From assembly GCF_900169785.1 (NCBI RefSeq), contig NZ_FWER01000015.1:1-64000 (forward strand): a DNA stretch of 64,000 bases, given 5' to 3'. Of this stretch, positions 45,766-55,388 are shown piece after piece (position 1 is the first letter of the stretch; each line of letters opens with the position of its first letter). The position numbers and the translations under genes were made by a program. This DNA is from Rhizobium sullae (GTDB lineage: Bacteria > Pseudomonadota > Alphaproteobacteria > Rhizobiales > Rhizobiaceae). A model generated the notes under the pieces. The model had not been told where the DNA came from. It ran no database searches and worked only from the letters and a program-made list of their open reading frames with translations.

Positions 45766-46117
45766 TTAAAAATCAAAAGGTTTCATGATGGCGGCGTCGA
45801 ACATGGCATCGGATAGCTTCTCGAGAAAATGAGGTGGTCGCCGCTCGAACTCACAAGGCTCCGGGACACCAAGACACATTGCGCATTGGCCAAGTCGGAT
45901 GCGTGTACACTGAGAATAGGGCAATTTCGGGCACGTCACCGATGTGAGGGGCAGCTTCACCACTGCTAGCAAAGACAACTGCAAGACCTTGAGCCCTTTC
46001 GTCGGCAGCCATCCGGTAGGCGTCCGGTATCGCTCCCGCCGTAGTTGTTACGTCCTCAATGAACGTAAGGCGGCTTTCCGCGACATCCTGCCCCCTCACT
46101 CTCGCGACACGTGCCAC
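45766..46117 (-). pseudogene. Orotate phosphoribosyltransferase-like remnant
   Basis: The frame from 46117 reads VRGQDVAESRLTFIEDVTTT, the PRPP-binding region of PyrE-like enzymes (usually EDVVTTGG), and PEIALFSVYT. Near 45910 homology jumps to another frame with CAMCLGVPEPCEF, like the CPLC end of PyrE. There is no N-terminal half. A dead fragment is the best reading. Confidence 0.55.
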
Positions 46118-46233
46118 TAGTCTTTGCCTCTTTGCGAACCAAACAGGCAGGGACGCCTGATCCGCACATTGGAAATGACTCGCATTCTCCCGGGCTTGAG
46201 CGTTAACTGTTGTTCTGACCGAGGAGGTAAACC

Positions 46234-46560
46234 ATGGCCATGTATCTCACGCGCTTCAGCTACACGCCCGAGACATGGGCGCGCATGATCGAAAACCCCG
46301 AGGATCGCCGAGAGGCGGCACGTACTTACATTGAATCCGTGGGCGGAAAGCTCCATGGATTCTGGTACGCCTTTGGCGAGCATGATGGTTGGAATCTGTG
46401 GGAGGCGCCTGATAACGTGTCGATGGCGGCTGTCGCGCTTGCCATCGGCGCAGGAGGAGCGCTCAGCTCTATTGAGACCACTGTCCTCCTCAGCGTCGAG
46501 GATACGATCGAAGCCTTGGAAAAGGCGAAGTCGATTCGGTATCGTCCACCGGCAGCGTAG
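46234..46560 (+). CDS. GYD-domain protein
   Basis: This 108-aa protein starts MAMYLTRFSYTPETWARMIE and contains the GYD-type ferredoxin-like fold (GKLHGFWYAFGEHDGWNLWE). Function of the family is unknown; members may be oligomeric sensors. A GAGG lies about seven bases before the ATG. Confidence 0.85.
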   Translation: MAMYLTRFSYTPETWARMIENPEDRREAARTYIESVGGKLHGFWYAFGEHDGWNLWEAPDNVSMAAVALAIGAGGALSSIETTVLLSVEDTIEALEKAKSIRYRPPAA

Positions 46561-46667
46561 GCGGCGGCCCAATGGTTCCCATCCATGTTGAAGAAGTGTG
46601 CTTCGCGCGCGTCTCGTCCCCGGCGCAAGCTCTCTGTGGATTGCGCCGGAGGCAATAAGGGTCCGCA

Positions 46668-46979
46668 ATGAGCCGAAGACCGCCTTTTGGCAGGCGCGGA
46701 GGGACTGGTATGCGAATTGGTCGAAGTCGGTCCCCTGCTAAGACGCAACAGGAGCCCATTCGGCGCTCGCTGGCGTTCTTATTGCGAAGGTTTATACGGA
46801 TCCCGTCGCGTTCCCTCCCGCTGGCTCGTCGTGGCACTGAGGGAATGGTGGGCGATGATCTTGCGGCTCTCGAATTCACCTTGAGTACTAGTCGCACCGG
46901 ATGGCTGTTGGAAGCCCCCGTGATCTACGGAGCTTGTTATTTAGCAATAGTTATTCTACTCTTTCTTGTGGGTTTTTAG
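46668..46979 (+). CDS. Possible small membrane protein
   Basis: This 103-aa open frame has a basic N-terminal half and one hydrophobic helix at the end (APVIYGACYLAIVILLFLVG). AAGGG lies eight bases before the ATG. No homology is recognised, and an antisense frame of similar size exists, so this may not be a gene. Confidence 0.3.
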   Translation: MSRRPPFGRRGGTGMRIGRSRSPAKTQQEPIRRSLAFLLRRFIRIPSRSLPLARRGTEGMVGDDLAALEFTLSTSRTGWLLEAPVIYGACYLAIVILLFLVGF

Positions 46980-47007
46980 CCTTATCCTGGATTGGAGCGT
47001 TCTCGCA

Positions 47008-47328
47008 ATGCTGAAACGTATTGCCGTCCTTTTCTCGGTCGCTCTAACGGGATGTGTGCCGTCCTGGCCGAACCTAACATTGGCTCCACCCAATGCCAGC
47101 AACTGTCAAAACACACGGCCGAGCGCAGCTGAATCTGCCGCTTGGCGCCGGGCACAAAGGCTGAATACACGTCAATCCTACCAGGCTTTCCTCGCTGAAT
47201 ATCCTCGCAGCTGCTACGGGACTTTGGCCGTCGAGAGGGTGAAGACGACGGTTCAAAAGCAGCCTGTCACAGTCCGGAAATTGGCGACCCAACCTCGGCG
47301 AGACTTCTGGGGACGGCGAGTCTACTAG
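47008..47328 (+). CDS. Small lipoprotein
   Basis: This 106-aa protein has a lipoprotein signal: MLKRIAVLFSVALTGC, with Cys16 as the lipidated residue. The mature part carries WRRAQRLNTRQSYQAFLAEY followed by P, a short helical motif also seen in the caspase-like protein encoded at 50220 (FERFAKVFPKSQLAAEA). The role is unknown. Confidence 0.6.
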   Translation: MLKRIAVLFSVALTGCVPSWPNLTLAPPNASNCQNTRPSAAESAAWRRAQRLNTRQSYQAFLAEYPRSCYGTLAVERVKTTVQKQPVTVRKLATQPRRDFWGRRVY

Positions 47329-47460
47329 CGCTGTCTGCTCTGCTTCATAGACTGCGTTTTTCGAGGGGCAATGTGCAGCCGCATCTGGAAACCTGGGGAT
47401 ACCCTTCGATCTCATTGAGGGATAGGCGGCAGGCCGCGAAGCTCAGCGTCGGATACAATC

Positions 47461-49734
47461 GTGGGGTTAGCTGTGCATTTTGACGTTGTTCATGCTGCTG
47501 ACCCGCGCTTTCACGGCGGTACGTCGAGCGCACTGAGAGCCGAGCTGAAGGCGGCGAATCAGTGGGGGGTGAGCTGTGGCCTGCTGCCTTTTTTGGGGCA
47601 GCGCACGCGTGAGCTCGGCGTCTTCGACAGTCGTACAGCCGCAGTTATCGAGCAATCGAATACTGTTTGGCTCACAGGATCCGAAGAGGCGACCTGCGAC
47701 ATTCTTCTGGCTCACCATCCTGCAGTGTTCGAGCGAATGCCGCGTTCGCCAGTGCGTTTGCAGCCTCGCCGCGTCGTTTGTGTGGTCCATCATCCTCTGT
47801 TCGATGGCAATCGCGTTCCCCAATACGATCTGGGAGTCGTGGAACGCGTGTTGGATCGGCTCTTTGGTGTTCCGGTCGTGTTTGCTCCTGTTGGGCCGAA
47901 GGTCCGATCCCAGTTCGACAGTATTGGGACCGAGAGTCCTGCGCTGCTTCAGCACGATTTGTGGAACATGATTGACCTTGCTGAATGGGCATCTCCCCAG
48001 CGAACAGCTCCAACAGGCACCATCAATGTGGGGCGCCACACGAGAGCGGACCCGGCGAAATGGCCCAGTTCCGCAGATGAGCTACGGGCAGCCTATCCCG
48101 ACACACCCAATTTCGCCATCAAGGTGTTGGGCGGTGCCCCGACGTCAATCCAACCCTGGATAGGCTCGAACTGGCAGATCAGTCCATTCGCGCAAAACAG
48201 CGTATCGGACTTTCTCAGGCGCTTGGATTTTTATGTTTATTTTCACAGCCCGCGGTGGGTGGAAGCATTCGGATTATGTATCGCGGAAGCAATGGCGAGC
48301 GGCTTGGTGACGATGCTCGATCCTTCATTTGAAAGCCTCTTCGAAGATGGCGCCGTTTATTGCAACGTTGCCGAAACGCGGAACGTCATCGAGCGATTTG
48401 TCGCCTCACCTTCGACCTATCTCCAACAATCAAATGCCGCGCGAGAGCTTGTCCGGAGAAAGTTTGCGATCGATCAATACCCGCAACGCATGGCGCGCCT
48501 CTGCGATGATCTTGAACTGTCCAGCCCCTCCGCCCTGAAATGCAGCCGAACCGCGGGCAAGCGCTATCTAACTGGCAAAACCGCCGAAGACAAAGCGCCA
48601 GGATCATTGTCGCGGCGTATGGGCAAAAAGCGGCGGATACTTTTCGTCGCGACAAACGGTATTGGGCTCGGACATATCACGCGTCTGATGGCTATCGCAG
48701 AGCGTCTGCCCGATGACACGGATCCTATTTTCTTTACCCGATCGTCCGGATCCGCGTTGGCTTATGCGCGAGGTCACGCTGTTGACTACACTCCTTCCGG
48801 CTTGGCGATCGGAGTAACGGACGACAGTTGGAATAGGGCATATGCGCAAGAGCTACTGACGGCCGTGGAGTCGTTTGATGTTTCGGCGGTGGTGTTCGAT
48901 GGGAACAGGCCGTTTCCAGGATTGATTGCCGTTGCCGAAAGCCGTCGCGACCTAGCCTGGATTTGGATCCGGCGTGCCTTGTGGCGCCTTGACCACGACT
49001 TTGATCCAGGTTCCCAGGATATATTCGATATGGTGATCGAGCCGGGCGAATTTGCTCATGACGAAGACCATGGTCCGACCCGCGATATGGTGGGATCTGT
49101 TGCCGTCCCCCCTCTGCTTCTGTTGGATCCAGGGACGCGACTGCCCAGGAGCGAAGCTGCCGACAAGCTAGGCGTCGACCCTGGCCGCTTCACCGTCGCG
49201 GTACAACTAGGCTCGCAACGCAACTTTGACTTTGAGGATTTGCCCGGCCTAATTTTCGCCGGCCTGGTGAGGCGGAATATACAAACAGTTCAGATTCTCA
49301 ATCCGCTCGCGAAACCTTCCAAGCAGGAATGGCGGGGCGTTTTGCGCACAAGCATTTACCCCTTGGCTGAATATGGCAGCGCGATCGATCTTCTTGTCAC
49401 CACCGCCGGGTATAACAGCTTCCATGAAAGCATCTTGGGAGGAATCCCTTCGATCTTCGTGCCCAATGAAGCTCCGGAAATGGATGACCAGCATCTTCGC
49501 GCTGTTTATGCCCAAACAGCAGGCTTGGGTCTCTGCCTGCGGTACTCGGAGTTGGATCGTGTGGAGACAACCCTCGACCTGGCACTATCTGACGCCTTCC
49601 GCACCGAGGTTCGCCGACGATTAGCTCGCGTGAGTTACGTCAATGGCGCCGCCATGGCCGCGAATGCGATCGAGCAGCTTGTCTTCAGTATCCGCGCTGA
49701 CCGCCCGCTGCATGCCTCGATTGCTCGCAGGTGA
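47461..49734 (+). CDS. Two-domain glycosyltransferase
   Basis: This 757-aa protein fuses a GT4-like glycosyltransferase (about residues 1-360; SPRWVEAFGLCIAEAMASGL is the EX7E sugar-nucleotide site) to a second GT-B domain (about 385-745; GIGLGHITRLMAIAERL near its start and TTAGYNSFHESILGGIPSIF at the MurG/GT28-like donor site). It would add one or two sugars to a surface polymer or small product. The GTG at 47461 has no strong ribosome binding site, so the true start may differ. Confidence 0.8.
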   Translation: MGLAVHFDVVHAADPRFHGGTSSALRAELKAANQWGVSCGLLPFLGQRTRELGVFDSRTAAVIEQSNTVWLTGSEEATCDILLAHHPAVFERMPRSPVRLQPRRVVCVVHHPLFDGNRVPQYDLGVVERVLDRLFGVPVVFAPVGPKVRSQFDSIGTESPALLQHDLWNMIDLAEWASPQRTAPTGTINVGRHTRADPAKWPSSADELRAAYPDTPNFAIKVLGGAPTSIQPWIGSNWQISPFAQNSVSDFLRRLDFYVYFHSPRWVEAFGLCIAEAMASGLVTMLDPSFESLFEDGAVYCNVAETRNVIERFVASPSTYLQQSNAARELVRRKFAIDQYPQRMARLCDDLELSSPSALKCSRTAGKRYLTGKTAEDKAPGSLSRRMGKKRRILFVATNGIGLGHITRLMAIAERLPDDTDPIFFTRSSGSALAYARGHAVDYTPSGLAIGVTDDSWNRAYAQELLTAVESFDVSAVVFDGNRPFPGLIAVAESRRDLAWIWIRRALWRLDHDFDPGSQDIFDMVIEPGEFAHDEDHGPTRDMVGSVAVPPLLLLDPGTRLPRSEAADKLGVDPGRFTVAVQLGSQRNFDFEDLPGLIFAGLVRRNIQTVQILNPLAKPSKQEWRGVLRTSIYPLAEYGSAIDLLVTTAGYNSFHESILGGIPSIFVPNEAPEMDDQHLRAVYAQTAGLGLCLRYSELDRVETTLDLALSDAFRTEVRRRLARVSYVNGAAMAANAIEQLVFSIRADRPLHASIARR

Positions 49735-50208
49735 ACTAAGGGACGCATCGGCGCTCACCTGGTCGGCAAGAAACTCGTCGATGGTTGATGAAAGTGCGAT
49801 TTCGTTGGAGATGTCCCATTTCGCGAGGATCAATGACCAGCGCCGGCGAGCGTATCTGCCATAGATTTCGGGGGAGAGCGAAGGCAGATAGCTCCGGGTA
49901 GGGAGAAATTCCAAAGGGGCGGAACTTGCAGCGATCAGATCGGGACGCAGCTCTGACAGAACGACAACAGGAAATTCGCCATTAGCCCTGCAGGCCTCCA
50001 TGGCCGTATCAAGAATCTCGGGAAGATTGGCCGGCATCATGCCGAGGACAGAGATAAGGCTCCTGGGCCTGGCCTCCTCCACCGGATCTTGCAGGACATA
50101 AAGAAGGCTGTCCTCTTCATCGGCCGTATCGACGATCCTCCCAATTCTCTTGCGCCTGCCGAACGGCGAAAACCAGCCAACTTTGTCTATAATCCAGCGC
50201 AAAGCCAT
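49621..50208 (-). CDS. Hypothetical protein downstream of caspase gene
   Basis: This 195-aa protein starts MALRWIIDKVGWFSPFGRRK; no domain is recognised. CAGGA before the ATG and the gap of only 11 bases after the caspase-like gene support translation in the same operon. Its 3' end overlaps the glycosyltransferase gene on the other strand by 114 bases, which is unusual. Confidence 0.5.
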   Translation of the reverse strand: MALRWIIDKVGWFSPFGRRKRIGRIVDTADEEDSLLYVLQDPVEEARPRSLISVLGMMPANLPEILDTAMEACRANGEFPVVVLSELRPDLIAASSAPLEFLPTRSYLPSLSPEIYGRYARRRWSLILAKWDISNEIALSSTIDEFLADQVSADASLSSPASNRGMQRAVSADTEDKLLDRIRGHGGAIDVTHAS

Positions 50209-50219
50209 TCCTGTGTTCC

Positions 50220-52361
50220 TCAAAGTCCATTTTGCTGAACAAAAAGTTCGACTTCTCCTTCGATTTCCTTTCGGGTGGCAGCGTTCAGTTTTTCACCCAC
50301 CGAAGACTTGGTCCGTTCTGCCTCTTCGACCTTGAAACGAGTGGCGAGCGTTGCGTTAAAATATGCCTTCTGCAAATCCGGCTTTCCACGGCTAAAACCA
50401 CCCTCCGCGTAACCCTTGGCAAGTTCGAGATAGGCGTCCTCGAAGCCTCGGCGTGCTGACAGTTCCAACAGGGTAAGTGCGCGATTGGCATCGCGAGGAA
50501 CTTTGCCTTCGCCCTTCACGAGAAGGCGTGCTGCGTAGAAGGGCGCATATTGGTTACCTATTTCCGTCGCGCGGATCATCAGATCAAAACCCCGCTTGAC
50601 ATCTTTCTTGACACCCAAGCCGCTGACATAGGCACGGCCGAGATTGGTCATGGCGTCGATCTGACCGGCATCGGCCGCCGCGGCATAAAGCCTCGTCGCC
50701 TCTACATCATCTTTCTTCACGCCGGTACCGCGACGGAAGCTGTCGCCGAGCGCAGTGATCGCATTCGACCAGCCGCTTGATGCTGCAAGTCTGTACCACA
50801 GGATCCCCTCTTCGGGATTTTGAGGCACGCCTTGACCGCGGATGTAAGCCGTTCCCACATTCGTCCTTGCTCTGAGATTTCCGAGCGGTGCCGCCTTCAT
50901 GTAGAAGTCCAAGGCACGCTTGTAATCGACCTCGCGGCCGATACCGGCCCGGGCCATGTAACCGAGATTGACGAATGCGGCGCTGTATTGCTGCTGGCTG
51001 GCAAGTTCGTAGAAATGCTCCGCCCAGTCATAGCGTTTCGCTATTTCGAGGACGCGGGCTAACTGAAACTGCAGGCGTGGGTTGCTGGGATCTGCAGCGA
51101 GCGCATAGCCGCAGGAGCGCAGCCCGTCGCGGACGTTCACCAGCCCGTTCGTAACGCCGGGTACCACGCGTTGAGGATCGTTTGGATCGGCTGCATATAG
51201 GTCGCAATCCGTAACGAGCGTCTTCATGCCGCTTTGTGTGTCGGGCATTTCGCGTGGCCAGACACGAAAAGTCTCGCTGACGGCGCGCTCGCCAGCCTGC
51301 TGAAAAATAAACTCCGCTCCAGCGGCTGCAGTAGCCTCATCGGACGGCGGCTCGGTTGAAATCGGGGTGGCGGCAAGTGCGCCGCTGACAAACAGCCCGC
51401 GCTTCTGCAACTCTGCAACCTGGAGACTGCTGCGTTTGAGCGCTTCGGCCGCAAGCTGGCTCTTCGGAAACACTTTGGCGAAACGTTCGAAATCCGTTGG
51501 ATCCGCGCTGTCTTGAATGAAATACCACAGGACCTGGTCAATAGTCAGCGCGCCATCGCCCCCCGGGACCTCGGGTGCTGGCTCGTCGGCGCCGCCCGGC
51601 TTCAGGACGAATTTGGTTTCGATCGAGCCTGTGATCCACGGTATTTGCGATCCGCTGGTGGCAAGGCGCACGTCTCCACGCACTGTTCTGAACGTGTCGT
51701 AGATGTCGAGGCCCGGCTGCTGAAGCGCATTGGCCAGCGCCAAAGAATAAGGGCTGTTCACTCCGGTGCCGTCGTAAGCCACTTCGCCGGCGCCTGTGGC
51801 GAAGGCGATGAGGACCTGACCCGAGCCGGCCTCGATATTTGCCAAGCCCTGCTGCAGTCCCTTTTCCGAGGTCAGTGGGTTGTTGCGGCAGGCGTCCAAA
51901 ATGATCAGCTTGACGCCGACCGGGTCGTCCTTGACGATGTCTATGAGGTCATTGAGAACCATGGCGTCGTCGACCACTTCTTTGGCCGATCCGGTCCTTA
52001 CATCGACGGGTAGCAGCAGGCTTCGCCCTTCGTATTGCAGCGCATGTCCCGCGTAGTAGAGGATAGCCAGATCAGCGCCGAGAAGATGGGCGCGGGTGGC
52101 ATTTTCGAGGTCGCTGAGAGCGGCCTTCTTGACGTCGTAGAAAAGGAGGACATCGAAACCAAGCTCCGTGAGCGTCGCGGCAATCAGCTTGGAATCGTTT
52201 TTCGGGTTAGCGAGAGGCGCAAACTCGTATTCGCCATTCCCCACCACGATGGCGGCTCGCCGCTCCGCATGGGCCATCTGCGAGAATGCCGTTAAGAACA
52301 GCGCCAACAGCGGGATCAGGAAAATCCACTTCGGCCGAAAGCAGGAACTTCTTTGCATCAT
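50220..52361 (-). CDS. Secreted caspase-like (C14) protein with Sel1 repeats
   Basis: This 713-aa protein has a signal peptide (about residues 10-32, cleaved near AHA), a caspase p20-like domain (35-245) with catalytic His106 in YYAGHALQ and Cys158 in ILDACRNNP, a linker, then several Sel1/TPR-like repeats (about 430-690; for example AAFVNLGYMARAGIGREVDY). Such bacterial orthocaspases cleave after basic residues. The start MMQRSS is preferred; the long upstream extension has no homology. It is divergent from vgrG. Confidence 0.88.
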   Translation of the reverse strand: MMQRSSCFRPKWIFLIPLLALFLTAFSQMAHAERRAAIVVGNGEYEFAPLANPKNDSKLIAATLTELGFDVLLFYDVKKAALSDLENATRAHLLGADLAILYYAGHALQYEGRSLLLPVDVRTGSAKEVVDDAMVLNDLIDIVKDDPVGVKLIILDACRNNPLTSEKGLQQGLANIEAGSGQVLIAFATGAGEVAYDGTGVNSPYSLALANALQQPGLDIYDTFRTVRGDVRLATSGSQIPWITGSIETKFVLKPGGADEPAPEVPGGDGALTIDQVLWYFIQDSADPTDFERFAKVFPKSQLAAEALKRSSLQVAELQKRGLFVSGALAATPISTEPPSDEATAAAGAEFIFQQAGERAVSETFRVWPREMPDTQSGMKTLVTDCDLYAADPNDPQRVVPGVTNGLVNVRDGLRSCGYALAADPSNPRLQFQLARVLEIAKRYDWAEHFYELASQQQYSAAFVNLGYMARAGIGREVDYKRALDFYMKAAPLGNLRARTNVGTAYIRGQGVPQNPEEGILWYRLAASSGWSNAITALGDSFRRGTGVKKDDVEATRLYAAAADAGQIDAMTNLGRAYVSGLGVKKDVKRGFDLMIRATEIGNQYAPFYAARLLVKGEGKVPRDANRALTLLELSARRGFEDAYLELAKGYAEGGFSRGKPDLQKAYFNATLATRFKVEEAERTKSSVGEKLNAATRKEIEGEVELFVQQNGL

Positions 52362-52644
52362 GGCAGGTAAGCCCAGATTGTTGACTTCGTAGTCCTGACG
52401 AGAGGTAAGAATAATGCCTCCATAGTAATGCAATTTTTGGACCTTGGCATGGGGGTAAAGGATCAATGCCAGCGAAAGCCGCTTCCAATGGCATCGCGAA
52501 TTCAGACTGACGCGTTTCTGGCCGAATTCTTTGCCCCGAGAGGATAAACCCGGTGCTATTGCCATGCTGCTTTCGAGGTGGCGGGTCTTTATGATAGGCT
52601 CATGATCCAGGACTGCCGGCGTCACGAACAGGGGCACTCTCCGC
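52362..52644. promoter_or_regulatory. Divergent region between caspase gene and vgrG
   Basis: This 283-base gap must contain the promoters of both genes. I see no palindrome or named motif strong enough to assign. The minus frame is open here but has no homology. Confidence 0.35.
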
Positions 52645-54951
52645 ATGGCCGAAGAACGCAAGACAACCGTCCAGACGCCGCTTGGACCAGAGACGCTGAC
52701 CTTCACGCACCTTGTTGGCCATGATGAGATCAGCAGGTGTTTTGCCTTCACCGTTGGATTCGTCAGCCCCGACGCGAACGTCGATGCCCTGAGGCTTCTC
52801 GGAAAGCCAATTTCGGTTGAAGGCGAGGCAGGAGACCCGAAACGGTGGTTCAGCGGGCTCGTATCAGACTTCCGCCTGACCCGCATCGAAGAAGGATTTG
52901 CCTATTACGAGGCGGAGCTGCGGCCTTGGCTTTGGTTGCTGGGCAACACCACTGACTGCCGCATCTTCCAGAACATGAGTGTGGTGGAAATCGTCGAGGA
53001 AATATTCTCGAAATATAAGCCCGCCAAATTCGAGAAGCGGCTGCAGGGTTCCTACGAGGCACGGGAATACTGCGTGCAGTATGACGAAACCGACCTGGAT
53101 TTCGTGCAGCGGCTGCTTGAGCATGAAGGCATCATGTATTTCTTCGAATATGGCGAGGGAGAGCACACCCTCATTCTTGCCGACGCCATGAACAAGCTGA
53201 AGCCTGCGCCGGGTTATGCGACGGTCAAGTTCCGCGCCGAAGGAGAACCACTGCGCCGAGACCAGGAATATATCACGGAATGGGTGTCAACCAGTTCTGT
53301 TCACCCGGGTACCTATGCTCATACGGACTTCGACTTCACCAAGCCCGGCGCCGACCTGATGGCGCAATCGGCGCAGCCCTTTGCTCACGCGGAATCACAG
53401 GGCGAGCACTATCGCCATCCCGGCGCCCATCTGACGGTTGGCCGCGGCGACGCAATTGCCGTGGTGCGTCGCGAGGAGCTTCAGGCAGCCCATCAGCGTA
53501 TCGCCGCCGCCGGCACTTTGCGGGGACTGGCTTCGGGCTGCACCTTCAAACTGGAAAATTTCCCGCGCAAGGATCAGAACACGGACCATGTGGTCCTCAG
53601 CGCCGACTACCGCTTGTTCGATCCTGGCTACCGCCCCGCCGGTTTTGCGGGCGAAGAAACTTTCCGCGCGGCGCTCCACGTTGCTCCGACCTCCGTCACT
53701 TATCGGCCGGCGCGAACCACGCCCCGACCGATCATGCGGGGCCCGCAAACCGCGACGGTTGTCGGCCCTTCGGGCGAGGAAATCTTCACCGACAAATATG
53801 CGCGGGTGAAGGTACAGTTTCACTGGGACCGCCTCGGTAAGAAGGACCAGAACAGTTCCTGCTTCGTGCGGGTCTCGCAAACCTGGGGTGGCGGGAGCTG
53901 GGGCTTTATCCAGATCCCCCGCATCGGCCAGGAGGTGATCGTCGATTTCCTCGAGGGAGATCCCGACCGGCCCATTATCACTGGCAGGGTCTATAACGGC
54001 AAGGAGATGCCTCCCTATGAGCTTCCGGGAAATGCCACCCAGTCCGGATTGAAGACGAATTCCTCGCCCGGCGGGGGCGGTTGGAACGAACTGCGTTTCG
54101 AGGACAAGGCAGGATCCGAAGAGGTCTATTTCCAGGCGCAGAAGGACCACAACCTGCTGATCAAGAACGACCGCGGCAAGCTCGTCCAACATGACCAGTC
54201 CGACCGCATCGACAACAACGCCAAGCATTCAGTCGGGGTGAACCTCGACGAGGATGTCGGCAACAACAAGACGACAAAGGTGGGCGTCGACCGCACAGTG
54301 AACATCGGCTCCAATGACACCGAGACGGTAGGCATCAATCGCTCTCTCACCGTCGGCGCTGACGAGACGATCGGTATCGGCGCAAATTCCACCGAGACGA
54401 TTGGTTCCAACCACACCCAGACTGTCGGCATCGTCCAGACGGTCACCGTCGGCGCGGCGCGGATCGATACGGTCGGGGCCGCAGAGACCAGAACCGTCGG
54501 CGCGGCACAGATGAACACCATCGGCGCGACGCGATCGGTCAGTGTTGGGATCAGCCAGAGCCATGACATCGGTACATCCGACAGCTGGGAGATCGGCACT
54601 AATCAAAGCATCGAGATTGGCGGCGGACAGACGAGCGAGATCGGCAAGGGCCGCAGCGCCAAGATCGGCGAGGATGATGCGACCGAGATTGGAGGCGCCC
54701 GGATGGTGAAGGTCGCCAAAGGAAGCGCAGTCGAGGTCGGAGAGGATGGGCTGATCAAGATCGGAAAGGATCTGCTGATCGAAGCCGGCGACTCGGTGGT
54801 CATCAAGTGCGGCTCGGCGGCCATTGCAATGAAGAAGGACGGCACGATCTCGATCGAAGGCAAGGATATTTCGGTCAGGGCCACGGGCAAGTTCAACGGC
54901 AAGGCGTCCGGTGAGGTCGTTTGGAAGGGCAGCAAGATCAGTCATAATTGA
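52645..54951 (+). CDS. vgrG: Type VI secretion spike protein VgrG
   Basis: This 768-aa protein forms the trimeric spike at the tip of the T6SS tube. The N-terminal gp27-like part includes CVQYDETDLDFVQRLLEHEG, and the OB fold/gp5-like part includes VKVQFHWDRLGKKDQ and SQTWGGGSWGFIQIPRIGQE. From residue 530 to 712 a beta-helix region has many TVG/TIG hexa- to octapeptide repeats. The tail (about 720-768) has no obvious enzyme domain, so it is probably a carrier, not an evolved VgrG. Confidence 0.95.
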   Translation: MAEERKTTVQTPLGPETLTFTHLVGHDEISRCFAFTVGFVSPDANVDALRLLGKPISVEGEAGDPKRWFSGLVSDFRLTRIEEGFAYYEAELRPWLWLLGNTTDCRIFQNMSVVEIVEEIFSKYKPAKFEKRLQGSYEAREYCVQYDETDLDFVQRLLEHEGIMYFFEYGEGEHTLILADAMNKLKPAPGYATVKFRAEGEPLRRDQEYITEWVSTSSVHPGTYAHTDFDFTKPGADLMAQSAQPFAHAESQGEHYRHPGAHLTVGRGDAIAVVRREELQAAHQRIAAAGTLRGLASGCTFKLENFPRKDQNTDHVVLSADYRLFDPGYRPAGFAGEETFRAALHVAPTSVTYRPARTTPRPIMRGPQTATVVGPSGEEIFTDKYARVKVQFHWDRLGKKDQNSSCFVRVSQTWGGGSWGFIQIPRIGQEVIVDFLEGDPDRPIITGRVYNGKEMPPYELPGNATQSGLKTNSSPGGGGWNELRFEDKAGSEEVYFQAQKDHNLLIKNDRGKLVQHDQSDRIDNNAKHSVGVNLDEDVGNNKTTKVGVDRTVNIGSNDTETVGINRSLTVGADETIGIGANSTETIGSNHTQTVGIVQTVTVGAARIDTVGAAETRTVGAAQMNTIGATRSVSVGISQSHDIGTSDSWEIGTNQSIEIGGGQTSEIGKGRSAKIGEDDATEIGGARMVKVAKGSAVEVGEDGLIKIGKDLLIEAGDSVVIKCGSAAIAMKKDGTISIEGKDISVRATGKFNGKASGEVVWKGSKISHN

Positions 54952-54962
54952 GGGGTTTTCAA

Positions 54963-55388
54963 ATGTTCGAGACACGGGAACGTATCGAAGGAGTGGTGAT
55001 CGGCGTGCTGCTGGGTTTCGACGCCGGTGCGCCACTGGTGGTCTTTCCCGGCAACCCCCGGGATACTGCATTGCCCGCACGAAGCTTGTGCGACCTCACA
55101 TCGGCAATGATCGGCGCCGAGGTCGCGCTGCTCTTCGAAGGCGGAGACGCGTTGCGGCCGCTGATCGTCGGCCGGATCGTGGAGCCGGCGCGCAAGTCTT
55201 CGACGCCAAATGTCGTTCGTGATGGAGAGCGCGTGCGGATCACGGGCGAGGAGCGCATCGAGCTTCGTTGCGGCAAGGCGACAATCATCATGGAAAAGGA
55301 TGGCCATATCACGATCCGCGGCACCTATGTGACAAGCCACGCCAGCGCCGCAAACCGCATTCGTGGCGGCTCGGTGAACCTCAACTGA
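54963..55388 (+). CDS. DUF6484 domain protein, T6SS accessory
   Basis: This 141-aa protein (IEGVVIGVLLGFDAGAPLVV ... LLFEGGDALRPLIVGRIV) resembles DUF6484 proteins found directly after vgrG in many T6SS clusters. The C-terminal part (GKATIIMEKDGHITIRGTYV) looks like a VgrG beta-helix tail. It lies 11 bases after vgrG and overlaps the next gene by one base (TGATG). Confidence 0.8.
   Translation: MFETRERIEGVVIGVLLGFDAGAPLVVFPGNPRDTALPARSLCDLTSAMIGAEVALLFEGGDALRPLIVGRIVEPARKSSTPNVVRDGERVRITGEERIELRCGKATIIMEKDGHITIRGTYVTSHASAANRIRGGSVNLN

Noticed and set aside
46490..46897. Minus-strand open frame of 135 codons
   Set aside because: It overlaps the GYD gene end and has no domain or plausible ribosome binding site.
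53395..54228. Minus-strand open frames across vgrG
   Set aside because: They are produced by the repetitive, GC-biased VgrG sequence; no homology or ribosome binding site was seen.
54222..54800. Tandem DNA repeat array as an independent element
   Set aside because: The periodicity is explained by the beta-helix codons of VgrG.
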